A DNA stretch of 64,000 nucleotides from Mesorhizobium sp. M4B.F.Ca.ET.058.02.1.1. GTDB taxonomy: Bacteria > Pseudomonadota > Alphaproteobacteria > Rhizobiales > Rhizobiaceae. The stretch spans positions 1,054,001-1,118,000 of the forward strand of contig NZ_CP034450.1 of NCBI RefSeq assembly GCF_003952505.1, read 5' to 3'. The translations under genes were made by a program, and so were the position numbers. The notes beneath the pieces are model-generated. The model did no database searches and was not told the origin of the DNA. It saw only the letters and a list, made by a program, of their open reading frames with translations. This document shows, piece by piece, positions 17,910 to 26,749 of this stretch. How positions within the stretch are numbered: the stretch's first letter is position 1; every line of letters begins with the position of its first letter.

Positions 17910-19004
17910 TCAGTCGGCGTCGGCGACAGTCGTCTGTTCACCGGCCCAGGCCCGCCAGGCGCGCTCGTCGCCGTGGAAGACGTTGAGGTCGATGCGGCCC
18001 CTCACTCCGTGCGACAGGCCGGAGCCGGAATATTGCCAGAACAGCCATTTGCGGTCGGGATAGACCTTTGACGGATGGCGCGCGACAGCGCGCAGCCAGA
18101 ACGGATAGTCGAGGAAGGCGCCGCGCAGATTGTCGCGATAGAAGTCGGGACTGGTATAGATGATCGGCCGCTGGCCGTAGTGGCGTTCGAGCTTGTCCAT
18201 GAACACCTGCATCTTCTCCAGCACCGTGTCGCGCGACGGCCGCCGCTTGCAGGAGGATTCGCCGTTCCATTCGACATCGATCACCGGCGGCAGCGCGCCC
18301 TCGACCCGCGGCACGTTGCGGATGAACCAATCGGCCTGCTCGCCGGCGGTGCGGCACCAGTAGAAGAAATGATAAGCGCCGCGTTTCAGCCCGGCGGCAT
18401 CGGCATTGCGCCAGTTGGTCCTGAACATCGGATCTAGATGGTCGCCACCATCGGTGGCCTTAATGTAGGCGAAGTTGGCGCCTTGGGCGCGCAGCTTTCC
18501 CCAGTTGACGTTGCCCTGCCAGCGCGAAACGTCGACGCCGTGCACCGCAAGGTGCCGGGGCGAGGCCCGACCGAAATTGATCGGCTTGGCATCGCGAAAG
18601 CCATATCGGGTGACGGGGCCGGCCAGCATCGCCGGCGCCGCGCGAGACAGCCGCTTCGGCGGCGCCACAAGCGCCGCCGGCTCGACCGGCGGTTCGACAC
18701 TGTCGGAAAGATCAGGCGCAGGGAATGCCACCGTCTCTTCCTCGGCTAGGCCGAAGGGACGCGCATTCTCTTCAGGCAATGACGCCGGCGGCCTGATACG
18801 GGCGGTGCCGGCCATCGACACTGTCTCGTCGGTGGCTTCGGTCTCAGCAGTCGCGACGGCCTTCGCCACCGGTGCGCTTGGCCTGACGACGGAACTGGTG
18901 ATCTCGTTGGACGGCACCTGCAAGGCGTCCATGCCCGATGTGGACGAGCAGCCGGCAAGGCACAGCGATGCAAGCACAAAACTGACGACGCCTGGGAACC
19001 GCAT
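17910..19004 (-). CDS. GH25-family muramidase lipoprotein
   Basis: 364 residues. The signal peptide ends in a lipobox, LCLAGC (Cys about 18), so the mature protein is probably lipid-anchored in the periplasm. Residues 25-135 are a low-complexity Pro/Ala/Glu linker. The C-terminal 200 residues are the GH25 barrel: GVDVSRWQG, YIKATDGG, and PVIDVEWNG with the catalytic acidic pair. The family cleaves N-acetylmuramic acid to N-acetylglucosamine bonds in peptidoglycan. The ATG at 19004 is preferred over an upstream in-frame TTG because it gives a clean lipoprotein signal. Confidence 0.88.
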   Translation of the reverse strand: MRFPGVVSFVLASLCLAGCSSTSGMDALQVPSNEITSSVVRPSAPVAKAVATAETEATDETVSMAGTARIRPPASLPEENARPFGLAEEETVAFPAPDLSDSVEPPVEPAALVAPPKRLSRAAPAMLAGPVTRYGFRDAKPINFGRASPRHLAVHGVDVSRWQGNVNWGKLRAQGANFAYIKATDGGDHLDPMFRTNWRNADAAGLKRGAYHFFYWCRTAGEQADWFIRNVPRVEGALPPVIDVEWNGESSCKRRPSRDTVLEKMQVFMDKLERHYGQRPIIYTSPDFYRDNLRGAFLDYPFWLRAVARHPSKVYPDRKWLFWQYSGSGLSHGVRGRIDLNVFHGDERAWRAWAGEQTTVADAD

Positions 19005-19155
19005 CTGGACCTGTACACGAAACAAAACAGGCCGAAGGCGGATTTGCCGCCGGCAGACACGATTCCTAACGAGAAATTGCCAATAAATGTTGAATCAAGT
19101 TGTTAGGGATAAAATGGCGGCTCCGACGGCAGGCTGCCGGTGCTCCATATCTCGC

Positions 19156-19183
19156 TTGACAAGCTCCGCCATAATATTATCCT
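19156..19183 (+). promoter_or_regulatory. Possible promoter of the GNAT gene
   Basis: TTGACA (19156-19161), 16-base spacer, TATCCT (19178-19183), 46 bases before the GNAT start. A perfect palindrome ATAATATTAT overlaps the spacer. Confidence 0.45.
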
Positions 19184-19191
19184 CCACTAAT

Positions 19192-19204
19192 CTTACATTG
19201 TAAG
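19192..19204. promoter_or_regulatory. 13-base palindrome downstream of the promoter, possible operator
   Basis: CTTACA-T-TGTAAG is a perfect inverted repeat around the expected transcription start, 25 bases before the GNAT gene. A repressor could act here. No family was matched. Confidence 0.35.
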
Positions 19205-19229
19205 GCTAGGAATTTCGGGAGGGGAAGCC

Positions 19230-20141
19230 ATGTCATCCGCCCTGTCAGAACTGGAACCCGTAATAGTGCCGGTGCCGCATCCGCCGGCCATCGCGATCGA
19301 AGACGTGTCGGGCGACTTCAGCCGCGCCATCGAGCGCGCCGAGGTCAATGCCTGGCTCGACCTCTACGCCGCGGCGCCGGCCGATTTCGCCGCGCGGCAA
19401 GGGCTTTCGATAGCCGCAGAAGGCGACCTCGCCTGGACCACCTGCACGACCATCCCGTTCATCCATTTCAACTGCGTGAAGAATCTCGGCGTCGACAGCC
19501 CGGCCACCGAAAGCCAGCTCGACACGCTGCTGGCGCATTACCGCGCTGCCGCCATTTCGCGGCCCTGGTTCTACGTCAATCCGCACACCGAACCTTCCCG
19601 GCTCAGATGCTGGCTCGAAGCGCGCGGCCTGCAGCGCCAGGGCGGCTGGGAGCGGATCTATCGCGAGGCAACACCGCTGCCGCCCGAACCGCTGTTCCCG
19701 GCCGATGGGCTCTCGGTCGATCGGGTGACGCAAGCAACGGCTGCCGAATGGGCCGGCTTCATCGATCGCCAGTACAGGCTGCCGACTTCACCCTGGCTGC
19801 TGGCGCTGGTCGGCCGCAACGGCTGGCATCATTACATGCTGAAGCGGGACGGCGCGGTGGCGGCGGTGCGCTCGCTGTTCATCGGCGCCGACGGCGCGGC
19901 CTGGAGCGGCATCGACGCGCCGGTGCCCGGCATCATGGCGCCGAGCTTCGATCTCGACGCAGTGCTTGGCGAAGCGCTGGTCCGCGATGGCCTGGCGGCC
20001 GGCGCGAAACTGTTCGTCGCCGACATCGAGGCGCCGCATGAGGAGCGCGACGGACCCGCCTATCGCAACTATGCCCGCCTTGGCTTCCGGATCGCATATT
20101 TCCGCAGCCATTACAGCTATTTGCCGGCTGCCTCGAATTAA
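19230..20141 (+). CDS. GNAT-like N-acetyltransferase
   Basis: 303 residues, cytoplasmic. The overall pattern resembles a two-domain GNAT protein: an N-terminal degenerate half (about 30-150) and a C-terminal half with RDGAVAAVRSLFIGADGAAW and a closing NYARLGFRIAYFRSHY, which resembles the last strands of the fold. A clear acetyl-CoA loop is hard to see, so the activity is not certain. The ATG follows GGGAGGGGAAGCC. A promoter and a 13-base palindrome lie upstream, and repeat copy B follows the stop. Confidence 0.6.
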   Translation: MSSALSELEPVIVPVPHPPAIAIEDVSGDFSRAIERAEVNAWLDLYAAAPADFAARQGLSIAAEGDLAWTTCTTIPFIHFNCVKNLGVDSPATESQLDTLLAHYRAAAISRPWFYVNPHTEPSRLRCWLEARGLQRQGGWERIYREATPLPPEPLFPADGLSVDRVTQATAAEWAGFIDRQYRLPTSPWLLALVGRNGWHHYMLKRDGAVAAVRSLFIGADGAAWSGIDAPVPGIMAPSFDLDAVLGEALVRDGLAAGAKLFVADIEAPHEERDGPAYRNYARLGFRIAYFRSHYSYLPAASN

Positions 20142-20153
20142 GCAGCTAGGCTT

Positions 20154-20196
20154 GTTTCCGGACGGAAGACCGCTTCACACTCTTGCTGGAATTGCT
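20154..20196. repeat. Short palindromic intergenic repeat, copy B (degenerate)
   Basis: TTTCCGGACGGAAGACCG, then CTTCACACTCTTGCTGGAATTGCT, keeps the family order with several changes. It directly abuts the stop codon of the 70-residue gene at 20197. Confidence 0.55.
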
Positions 20197-20409
20197 TTAG
20201 ACCCGCAGCCATTGCCGGAAGCAGTTCTTGGCGACCATGTGGGCCGGCGGCACCATCGGCTGGCCGGCGCGCATGTCGTCAGCCGCGCTGCCGCGAGCCC
20301 TCTCGAGCAGGGTGCGAAGCTCGGCTGGCTGCACGCGGTCGCGCTCCATCACGAGTCGGACCATCGGGTCGTTCAAAAGCTCGTCCAGGGTGTTGATGCT
20401 CTCGCTCAT
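20197..20409 (-). CDS. Small protein of unknown function
   Basis: 70 residues, not recognised. The ATG at 20409 follows GAGGAGGAGACGG, a strong ribosome site. The sequence is helical and charged (DELLNDPMVRLVMERDRV) with a C-terminal tail MVAKNCFRQWLRV. No membrane segment. It is convergent with the GNAT gene, with repeat copy B between. Confidence 0.6.
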   Translation of the reverse strand: MSESINTLDELLNDPMVRLVMERDRVQPAELRTLLERARGSAADDMRAGQPMVPPAHMVAKNCFRQWLRV

Positions 20410-20526
20410 CCGTCTCCTCCTCGAATGCCGGCCCGCGCACGATAGATAGGCAGCCAATGATGGCCCGCCAATGACGCTTTGCCGGCTATGTCGTGAATCG
20501 AAGATGAAATTTTTGTGCAGGCGCTT

Positions 20527-20673
20527 CCCCTTCTCCCACCAGGGACAAGGTGGATCGGCGCGCAGCGCCGAGACGGTTGAGGGGTGCAGGAAGGATGAGA
20601 CGTCGGCGTCTTCTGGAACACCCCTCATCCGACCGAGATTCGCTCGGCCACCTTCTCCCACAAGGGGTGAAGG
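20527..20673. repeat. Intergenic element with CCCTTCTCCC and GATGAGGGG arms
   Basis: The left arm CCCCTTCTCCCACC to GAGGGGTG is matched in reverse by CACCCCTCATCCG to CACAAGGGG. The arms are imperfect but about 50 bases long. It fills most of the 271-base gap between the 70-residue gene and the GFA gene. A related arrangement is at 45720-45892. Confidence 0.6.
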
Positions 20674-20680
20674 TAAAACT

Positions 20681-21076
20681 CTACCCGGGTGGCAGGCCCT
20701 CATATTGCGGCAGGCCGTCGTCCAACCGCACCCAGGGCTGCTTCGAGGCCGTCCAGAAATGCATGTCGGGCTTGAACTGGGAAGGATCGTCGAGCGAGCC
20801 GGAGGTGATGCCAAGAATACCTCTGGAATCGCGCCTGGAAAACAGCGTCGCACCGCAGGCCGCGCAAAAGCCGCGCTTGAGGTCCGGCGAGGAGTTGACC
20901 GTCGCCACCTCGCCCTCGACGGTCACGTCGTCGATGCGAAACAGCAGCCGCGCGTTGAACGCCGCGCCGATCGCCTTCTGGCAGATCCGGCAATGGCAGA
21001 CGCGTTCGTTGATCGGCGCCACCTCGGCGCGGTAGCGCACCGCTCCGCACAGGCAGCCGCCCTGATATTTCGTCAT
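20681..21076 (-). CDS. GFA family (glutathione-dependent formaldehyde-activating-like) protein
   Basis: 131 residues, a small zinc protein of the Mss4-like fold. The metal-binding cysteines are in GGCLCGAVRY, VCHCRICQKAIG and FCAACGATLF. The founding member was described as speeding formaldehyde addition to glutathione, a role now doubted, and most relatives have no known function. The ATG at 21076 gives MTKYQGGCLCG, the usual family start. No operon partner. Confidence 0.85.
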   Translation of the reverse strand: MTKYQGGCLCGAVRYRAEVAPINERVCHCRICQKAIGAAFNARLLFRIDDVTVEGEVATVNSSPDLKRGFCAACGATLFSRRDSRGILGITSGSLDDPSQFKPDMHFWTASKQPWVRLDDGLPQYEGLPPG

Positions 21077-21254
21077 CGCCGGTATCCGTTCGCTCGGGAA
21101 GAATGCCGGAACCGTAGCCGGGCGGGGAGCTGCGTCAATTGAAAAGCTTTTATGGGAAGCCATCGGTTGCGATGATGCGACCGGCAGAGATGGCAGCGCG
21201 TCCAAAAGCACGCGGCCGCCTCCAGGGAGACGGCCGAATGAGATTGCCGACCCG

Positions 21255-22208
21255 CTATTCGGTTGCGCCGAGCATCTCGTCCCAGCTCTTCACCTTGGTC
21301 ACGCCGTCGAGGAAGGGCAGTGCGGTGCCGGGCAGTTCCGGCGCGAAAAAGATGTCGTAGTGGGTGCGGTTGGGGATGATCGCCAGCCGGTTCTGCGACA
21401 GGTTCTCGCGCATCCAGCCGGCATCCTTCTGGCCACCGCCGAGCATCTGGAAGAACTTGATCTCGTGCTCGGGCTTGTACATGTCGCTGTCGCCATAGAC
21501 GAGCATGACCGGCATTTTCAGCTTCGGCACATCGGCCGAGAAGTCGCGCTCGTTGCGCATGAAGGCGCCGAGCGTATCGAGCAGCCTAGGGAAATCGTCC
21601 GGATGCGGCGCCACGGCGACGTAGGATTTGTACATCGGCGTATCCTTCATGAACGGGGCCGCCGCCGCGCTCACCTGCGCCTGCTGCGGGCGCATCTCGT
21701 CGTAGAAGCCGTTGGTGGCATAGCCCGTCGACACCATCACCAGCCGGCGCACCGCCTCCGGGTGCTGGACAGCCATGCGGAAGGCGACGCCGCCGCCCAG
21801 CGAATAGCCCATGACGTCGACCCGGTCGTAGCCAAGCGCCTTGACGATCGCCGCCATGTCGTTGCCCATCGCTTCGACGCTGAACGGCCGCTCGCCAAGC
21901 GCCGTGCGGCCATGGCCCTGCAGATCGACGGCGATCACGGTGCGATGCGCGGCGAATTGCGGCAGGACCGGCGCGAACATGTCGGTGGAGCCGAGGCCGC
22001 CATGCAGCAGCAGCAGCGGCTCGCCCTTGCCGTAGATGGCGTAGTAGTAATTCAGGCCGTCGATCGGCAGCAGGCCGGATTTCTCCGGCTTCGCAGCGGC
22101 TTTGGTGGCAGCGGTCATGGCAGGCTTTGTCTCCTCGGATTGTGCATTTGGCGCGGCAATCAGGGCCACGGCCGAAGCGAGCAGGGCGAAAAACAGGGTC
22201 TTGGGCAT
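21255..22208 (-). CDS. Secreted alpha/beta hydrolase
   Basis: 317 residues. MPKTLFFALLASAVALIAAPNAQS is a signal peptide, so the enzyme is periplasmic. The oxyanion region is LLLLHGGLGS, the nucleophile elbow GYSLGGG, and the acid and histidine lie in VYGDSDMY and NRTHYDIFF. The set fits an esterase or lactonase of the alpha/beta fold. The substrate is unknown. The ATG at 22208 follows GGAGGAGACCAA. Confidence 0.8.
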   Translation of the reverse strand: MPKTLFFALLASAVALIAAPNAQSEETKPAMTAATKAAAKPEKSGLLPIDGLNYYYAIYGKGEPLLLLHGGLGSTDMFAPVLPQFAAHRTVIAVDLQGHGRTALGERPFSVEAMGNDMAAIVKALGYDRVDVMGYSLGGGVAFRMAVQHPEAVRRLVMVSTGYATNGFYDEMRPQQAQVSAAAAPFMKDTPMYKSYVAVAPHPDDFPRLLDTLGAFMRNERDFSADVPKLKMPVMLVYGDSDMYKPEHEIKFFQMLGGGQKDAGWMRENLSQNRLAIIPNRTHYDIFFAPELPGTALPFLDGVTKVKSWDEMLGATE

Positions 22209-22297
22209 TTGGTCTCCTCCAGTTGTGCCCCAAGGACGCGACGGCAGAGCGCAAGCCGACATGGCCGCGAGAAAATTTGCAGCAGATGCGAAATTGG

Positions 22298-22546
22298 TCA
22301 GTGGCGCTTGGCCTGCACCAGATAGGCGTCGATCTCGGTCTCGCCCAGCCATTTGGCGGCTTCCAGCCGGTGCAGGCCTTCAACCAGAATGTGGCGCTTG
22401 CCGTCGTGGCGGACCTGGATCGGCATTTTCATACCGTTTTCGAGAATGTCCTCGGCCAGATGGCGGACCGTTTCCGGATGCAGCGTCTTACGCCGCGCGG
22501 CGGGCACGTAGATGTCGTCGACCTTGACCTTTTGCACGCGCAGCAT
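22298..22546 (-). CDS. Small ParB-like nuclease-domain protein
   Basis: 82 residues. Nearly the whole protein is a ParB/sulfiredoxin-like fold: LHPETVRHLAEDILENGM followed by PIQVRHDGKRHILVEGLHRLEAAKWLG, with the GxHR motif of the phosphate-binding loop. No DNA-binding domain, so it is not a chromosome-partition ParB. Free-standing domains like this can bind or hydrolyse nucleotides. The ATG at 22546 follows GGGAGCCAGG. Confidence 0.7.
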   Translation of the reverse strand: MLRVQKVKVDDIYVPAARRKTLHPETVRHLAEDILENGMKMPIQVRHDGKRHILVEGLHRLEAAKWLGETEIDAYLVQAKRH

Positions 22547-22696
22547 CCTGGCTCCCGGCGCTGAAATGTCACCCCGACATGAGATAGTCTGTTTGCCGGA
22601 TATGGCCAAGGGCAAGCACTTGCTGGCCCGATCGTTTCCATTTGACGCTTGGCCGGCCAATGGTCTCAATGGCGGCCTGTTGGTTTCAGGTGTTCA

Positions 22697-24334
22697 TTGA
22701 CGCGACTGCCGACCGAATTCCCCGATTTCGGGCTGACGCCCGAGCAGCGTCGCGAGGCGGTGCGCGGCCATTATTACGAATGGCCCGGCATGGACGGTGC
22801 GCGCGGCGAGATCTGGTGCTACAGCGACCGTTTTTCGTACCGCCCCGGCGAAACGGTGGCGTTGCATGTCAGCGCGACGGCGCCACAATTCGGCATGAAG
22901 ATTGTTCGCGACGGCGCCGCCGAAACACAGGTCTTCGAGAAAGCCGGCATCGCGGCGCGCTGGCAGGAGACGCCCGACCAATGTTCGGTCGAAGGCTGCG
23001 GCTGGGACGCCTCTTTCGAGTTCCGCGTCGGCGACGACTGGCCGTCCGGCGCTTATCGCGTCACGCTCACCGCCGAGGGCCGCAACGGCACGCCGATCCA
23101 AAGCCATCACCTCTTCATCGTCACGCCCCTGCCCGGCAGGAAACCCGGCCGTCTGCTGCAGGTCGCGGCGACAGGGACCTGGCTCGCCTACAACACCTGG
23201 GGCGGCTCCAACCACTATCAGGGCATCACCGGCCCGAACCGGGACCAATATGCGACGATGGTGTCGACGCAGCGTCCCTGGTGCCGCGGCTTCGTCGTGC
23301 TGCCGAAGGAGGCGCCGCGCGTGCCGCTGGAGGTCGCGGTGCCGCCGAAGACCGTGCCGCGATATCCGCACATGGAATGGGCTTTCGCCACCGGCCATTC
23401 GAAGAAATACGCCTCCTCAGGCTGGGCGAGCTACGACAGCCATTTCTTCCGTTTCGCCGAGCGCGCCGGCTACGCGGTCGACCTTACCAGCCAGCACGAG
23501 CTGCATTTTTCGCCCGACATCCTCGACGGCTATGACTGCGTCGTCTTCGTCGGCCATGACGAATACTGGACCTGGGAGATGCGCGATGCGGTTGACGCCT
23601 TTGTCGAGCGTGGCGGCCACGCGGCGCGCTTTGCTGGCAATTTCATGTGGCAGACTAGGCTGGAGGACGAAGGCCGCCGGCAGGTCTGCTACAAATACCG
23701 GGCGCGGGCCGAGGATCCCGCCTATCGCGGCGACGTCACCCGCGCCACCAATTCCTGGGAAGCGCCGGAGATCGGCCGGCCGGGTTCTGCAACCTTCGGC
23801 CTCAATGCCACCAGGGGCGTCTATGCCGGCTGGGGCGGCTGCGCGCCGCGCGGCGTGCGCGGCTTCCCCGTCTACCGCCCCGAGCACTGGGCCTTCGCCG
23901 GCACCGGCATCTACTATGGCGACCTGCTCGGCGCCGACAGCCATGTCTATGGCTACGAGGTCGACGGCCTCGATTTCGAGATCCGGGGCGGCCTGCCCTA
24001 CCCGACGGCGACCAGCGACGCGCCGGACGGCCTTCAGGTGCTGGCCGTCGGCATGGCGAGCCAGGTCGAGGAAAGCGCCGACATTGCGATCGAGGATCAG
24101 TTCCTCACCGATGAGGATGGCCGCTTCACCGCCGAGACGCTGTTCGGCGAGGCAAGCGACGCCAACCTCGACAAGGTCAAGCGCGGCAATGGCATGATCG
24201 TCAATTTTCCGCGCGGCAAGGGCGAGGTGTTCCATGCCGGAAGCTGCGAATGGGTCGCCGGCCTGCTAAGGCAGGACGCGATGGTCGAGCGCGTGACGAA
24301 AAATGTTCTCGATCGCTATCTCGGAAAGTCCTGA
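22697..24334 (+). CDS. N,N-dimethylformamidase beta-subunit-like protein
   Basis: About 545 residues. N,N-dimethylformamidase is an iron enzyme that hydrolyses dimethylformamide to dimethylamine and formate. The family's C-terminal domain is clear: TWLAYNTWGGSNHYQG, VGHDEYWTWEMRD and GEVFHAGSCEW, which hold Tyr/Glu residues placed like the iron ligands. The N-terminal 130 residues are a beta-sandwich (SDRFSYRPGETVALHVSA). The start is uncertain: TTG at 22697 follows CAGGTG, and another TTG lies 48 bases upstream. It begins a tight + strand cluster. No small DMFase subunit is nearby, so a different amide may be the substrate. Confidence 0.8.
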   Translation: MTRLPTEFPDFGLTPEQRREAVRGHYYEWPGMDGARGEIWCYSDRFSYRPGETVALHVSATAPQFGMKIVRDGAAETQVFEKAGIAARWQETPDQCSVEGCGWDASFEFRVGDDWPSGAYRVTLTAEGRNGTPIQSHHLFIVTPLPGRKPGRLLQVAATGTWLAYNTWGGSNHYQGITGPNRDQYATMVSTQRPWCRGFVVLPKEAPRVPLEVAVPPKTVPRYPHMEWAFATGHSKKYASSGWASYDSHFFRFAERAGYAVDLTSQHELHFSPDILDGYDCVVFVGHDEYWTWEMRDAVDAFVERGGHAARFAGNFMWQTRLEDEGRRQVCYKYRARAEDPAYRGDVTRATNSWEAPEIGRPGSATFGLNATRGVYAGWGGCAPRGVRGFPVYRPEHWAFAGTGIYYGDLLGADSHVYGYEVDGLDFEIRGGLPYPTATSDAPDGLQVLAVGMASQVEESADIAIEDQFLTDEDGRFTAETLFGEASDANLDKVKRGNGMIVNFPRGKGEVFHAGSCEWVAGLLRQDAMVERVTKNVLDRYLGKS

Positions 24335-24335
24335 C

Positions 24336-25718
24336 ATGCCGAAACCGCAAGTCCAGCCTGCCCCTGACGCCGAAGCGCGGCCGCGGTCGCATCTGTTCTA
24401 TCTGTCCAGCCTGCGCCGGCCGCTCGTCGATCGCGCCGAAGGCATCTATTTCTGGACCAAGGACGGCCGCCGCTTCATAGACGGATCAAGCGGGCCGATG
24501 GTCGCCAATATCGGCCATTCCAACCGCAATGTGCTCGACGCCATGAAGCGGCAGATGGACAAGACCACCTTCGCCTACCGGCTGCATTTCGAGAACGAGC
24601 CGGCCGAGGAGTTCGCACGGGAGTTGGCGCGAAGACTTCCCGAGGGAATGGACCGTATTTTCTTCGTCTCCGGCGGCTCAGAAGCAACGGAATCCTGCAT
24701 CAAGCTCGCCCGGCAATGGGCGGTCGCCACTGGCCAGCCCAAGCGCTGGAAGGTGATCGCACGCTTCCCCTCTTATCATGGCGGCACGCTTGGCTCGCTC
24801 GCGGTCACCGGCGATGATTCCCTGGCCGAAACCTTCAAGCCGATGATGCGGGCGATGCCGACCGTGCCGGCACCGACGGCGTGGCGCGACCGCGACAATC
24901 TTTCGATGGAACAGCGTGGCATTCGCTATGCCGACATGCTGGAGGAAAAGATCCAGACGGAAGGCCCGGAGAATGTGCTGGCCTTCATCATGGAACCGGT
25001 CGGCGGGGCAGCGACGGCTGCGCTAGTCGCGCCCGACAGCTATTATCCGCGCATCCGCGATATCTGCGACCGCTACGGCATCCTTCTGATCCATGACGAG
25101 GTGATGAGCGGCGCCGGCCGCACCGGCAAATTCCTCGGCGGCGACCACTGGAACTGCAGGCCGGACCTGGTCGCGCTGTCGAAGGGGCTGGGCTCGGGCT
25201 ACGCGCCGCTCGGCGCGCTGGCAGCACCGAAGCGGCTGGTCGAGCCGCTGCTTGCCGCCGGCGGCTTCCAGCACGGCCACACCTATGCCGGCAATCCGCT
25301 CGCCTGCGCCGCCGGACTCGCAGTGCTCGGCGAGATGGATCGTCTCGACCTTATCGCGAACGCCGCCGCGATGGGCGACGTGCTGATCGGCGAACTGAGG
25401 GCGTTGCAAAAGCGCTTTCCCTTCATCGCCGACGTGCGCGGCAAGGGTCTGCTGCTCGGCGCCGAGATGGTTGCCGATCCGGAGACGCTGACGCCGATCG
25501 CGCCGGGCAAGAAGGCGACGCAGCGCCTGCTCGACCTCGCCTATGAACGCGGCCTCATCATCTACGGCCGCAAGGTCAAGGGCGGCGTCGACGGCGACAA
25601 TTTCATGGTCGCGCCGCCGATGATCATCACGCGCGAGCAGATCGGCGAGATGATCGCCATCATCGGCGACTCGCTGGCAGCGCTCGCCGCCGAACTCGAC
25701 CTGCCGGTCGAAACCTGA
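24336..25718 (+). CDS. Class III (omega) aminotransferase
   Basis: 460 residues, PLP-dependent. The PLP lysine lies in LVALSKGLGSGYAPLGA; FVSGGSEATESCIK binds the cofactor phosphate; LLIHDEVMSGAGRTG carries the aspartate facing the pyridine nitrogen. Relatives transfer amino groups from omega-amino acids, diamines or amines to pyruvate or 2-oxoglutarate. The ATG is one base after the upstream stop, so the genes are co-transcribed. In this cluster it could deaminate the amine released by the amidase or deacetylase. Confidence 0.88.
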   Translation: MPKPQVQPAPDAEARPRSHLFYLSSLRRPLVDRAEGIYFWTKDGRRFIDGSSGPMVANIGHSNRNVLDAMKRQMDKTTFAYRLHFENEPAEEFARELARRLPEGMDRIFFVSGGSEATESCIKLARQWAVATGQPKRWKVIARFPSYHGGTLGSLAVTGDDSLAETFKPMMRAMPTVPAPTAWRDRDNLSMEQRGIRYADMLEEKIQTEGPENVLAFIMEPVGGAATAALVAPDSYYPRIRDICDRYGILLIHDEVMSGAGRTGKFLGGDHWNCRPDLVALSKGLGSGYAPLGALAAPKRLVEPLLAAGGFQHGHTYAGNPLACAAGLAVLGEMDRLDLIANAAAMGDVLIGELRALQKRFPFIADVRGKGLLLGAEMVADPETLTPIAPGKKATQRLLDLAYERGLIIYGRKVKGGVDGDNFMVAPPMIITREQIGEMIAIIGDSLAALAAELDLPVET

Positions 25719-25732
25719 AGGGGTAGAACAAG

Positions 25733-26662
25733 ATGGCGACGAGAAAAGTCATCATCACCTGCGCGGTCACCGGCTCGGTGCATACGCCGTCCATGTCGCC
25801 CTATCTGCCCGTCACACCAGACCAGATTGCCGCAGACGCAATCGCCGCCGCCGAAGCCGGCGCCTCGATCCTGCATCTGCACGCCCGCGATCCGAGGGAT
25901 GGACGGCCGACGGCCGACCCGGATGTGTTCATGCAATTTCTGCCGCGCATCAAGCAGGCGACGGATGCGGTGATCAACATCACCACCGGCGGCTCCTCAT
26001 TGATGACGCTCGACCAGCGGCTCGCCGCACCGCTCCGGGCCGAGCCCGAAATGTGCTCGCTCAACATGGGCTCGATGAATTTCGCGCTGTTCCCGATGCT
26101 CGACAAGCCGCGAGAGTGGCAGCACGAGTGGGAGCCGAAGCTGCTCGAAGCCACGCGCGACACGATCTTCAGGAACACGTTCGCCGACATGGAGACGGTG
26201 CTGGAAAAGCTCGGCAAGGGCTGCGGCACGCGCTTCGAGTTCGAATGCTACGATGTCGGCCACCTCTATTCGCTGGCGCATTTGCGCGATCGCGAGCTGG
26301 TGTCGGGGCCGCTGTTCCTCCAGTTTGTGCTCGGCATTTTAGGCGGCATCGGCCCCGATCCCGACAATCTCATCCACATGAAGCGCATCGCCGACAAATT
26401 GTTCGGCGACAGCTACCAATTCTCGGTTCTCGCCGCCGGCCGCCACCAGATGCCGCTGATCTCGATCGCCGCCGCCATGGGCGGCAATGTCCGCGTCGGG
26501 CTGGAGGACAGCCTCTACGATGGGCGGCAGTTGGCCAAGTCGAACGCCGATCAGGTGCGGCGCATCCGCTCGGTGCTGGATGGCCTGTCGCTGGAGGTCG
26601 CGACGCCCGCGGAAGCGCGCGAGATGCTGGCACTGAAGGGCGGCGACCGGGTGGCGTTTTGA
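25733..26662 (+). CDS. 3-keto-5-aminohexanoate cleavage enzyme family (BKACE, formerly DUF849)
   Basis: 309 residues, a zinc-dependent TIM barrel. Family members condense a beta-keto acid with acetyl-CoA to give acetoacetate and a new CoA ester. Zinc ligands are visible as LHLHARDP (His48, His50) and the glutamate of VGLEDSLY (Glu258). The ATG follows AAGGGGTAGAACAAG, 14 bases after the aminotransferase stop. Placed after an aminotransferase, it would accept the keto acid formed by transamination. Which keto acid is not known. Confidence 0.9.
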   Translation: MATRKVIITCAVTGSVHTPSMSPYLPVTPDQIAADAIAAAEAGASILHLHARDPRDGRPTADPDVFMQFLPRIKQATDAVINITTGGSSLMTLDQRLAAPLRAEPEMCSLNMGSMNFALFPMLDKPREWQHEWEPKLLEATRDTIFRNTFADMETVLEKLGKGCGTRFEFECYDVGHLYSLAHLRDRELVSGPLFLQFVLGILGGIGPDPDNLIHMKRIADKLFGDSYQFSVLAAGRHQMPLISIAAAMGGNVRVGLEDSLYDGRQLAKSNADQVRRIRSVLDGLSLEVATPAEAREMLALKGGDRVAF

Positions 26663-26692
26663 AGTGCGGTGGGGTGAGATGATAGCGCCCAG

Positions 26693-26741
26693 TCCTACCC
26701 CCCTCTGGCCTGCCGGCCATCTCCCCCTCAAGGAGGGTGCC
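26693..26741. repeat. Short GC-rich intergenic repeat inside the amide/amine cluster
   Basis: CCCCCCTCTGG, then the palindrome GGCCTGCCGGCC, then ATCTCCCCCTCAAGGAGGG. This is a common layout in rhizobial intergenic DNA. It separates the BKACE gene from the GNAT gene and may supply that gene's ribosome site (AAGGAGGG). Confidence 0.45.
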
Positions 26742-26749
26742 TTGGCGCC

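Noticed and set aside
22298..22546. Plasmid-type ParB and an origin nearby
   Set aside because: Only the small nuclease-like domain is present; there is no ParA, no helix-turn-helix part and no parS-like sites.
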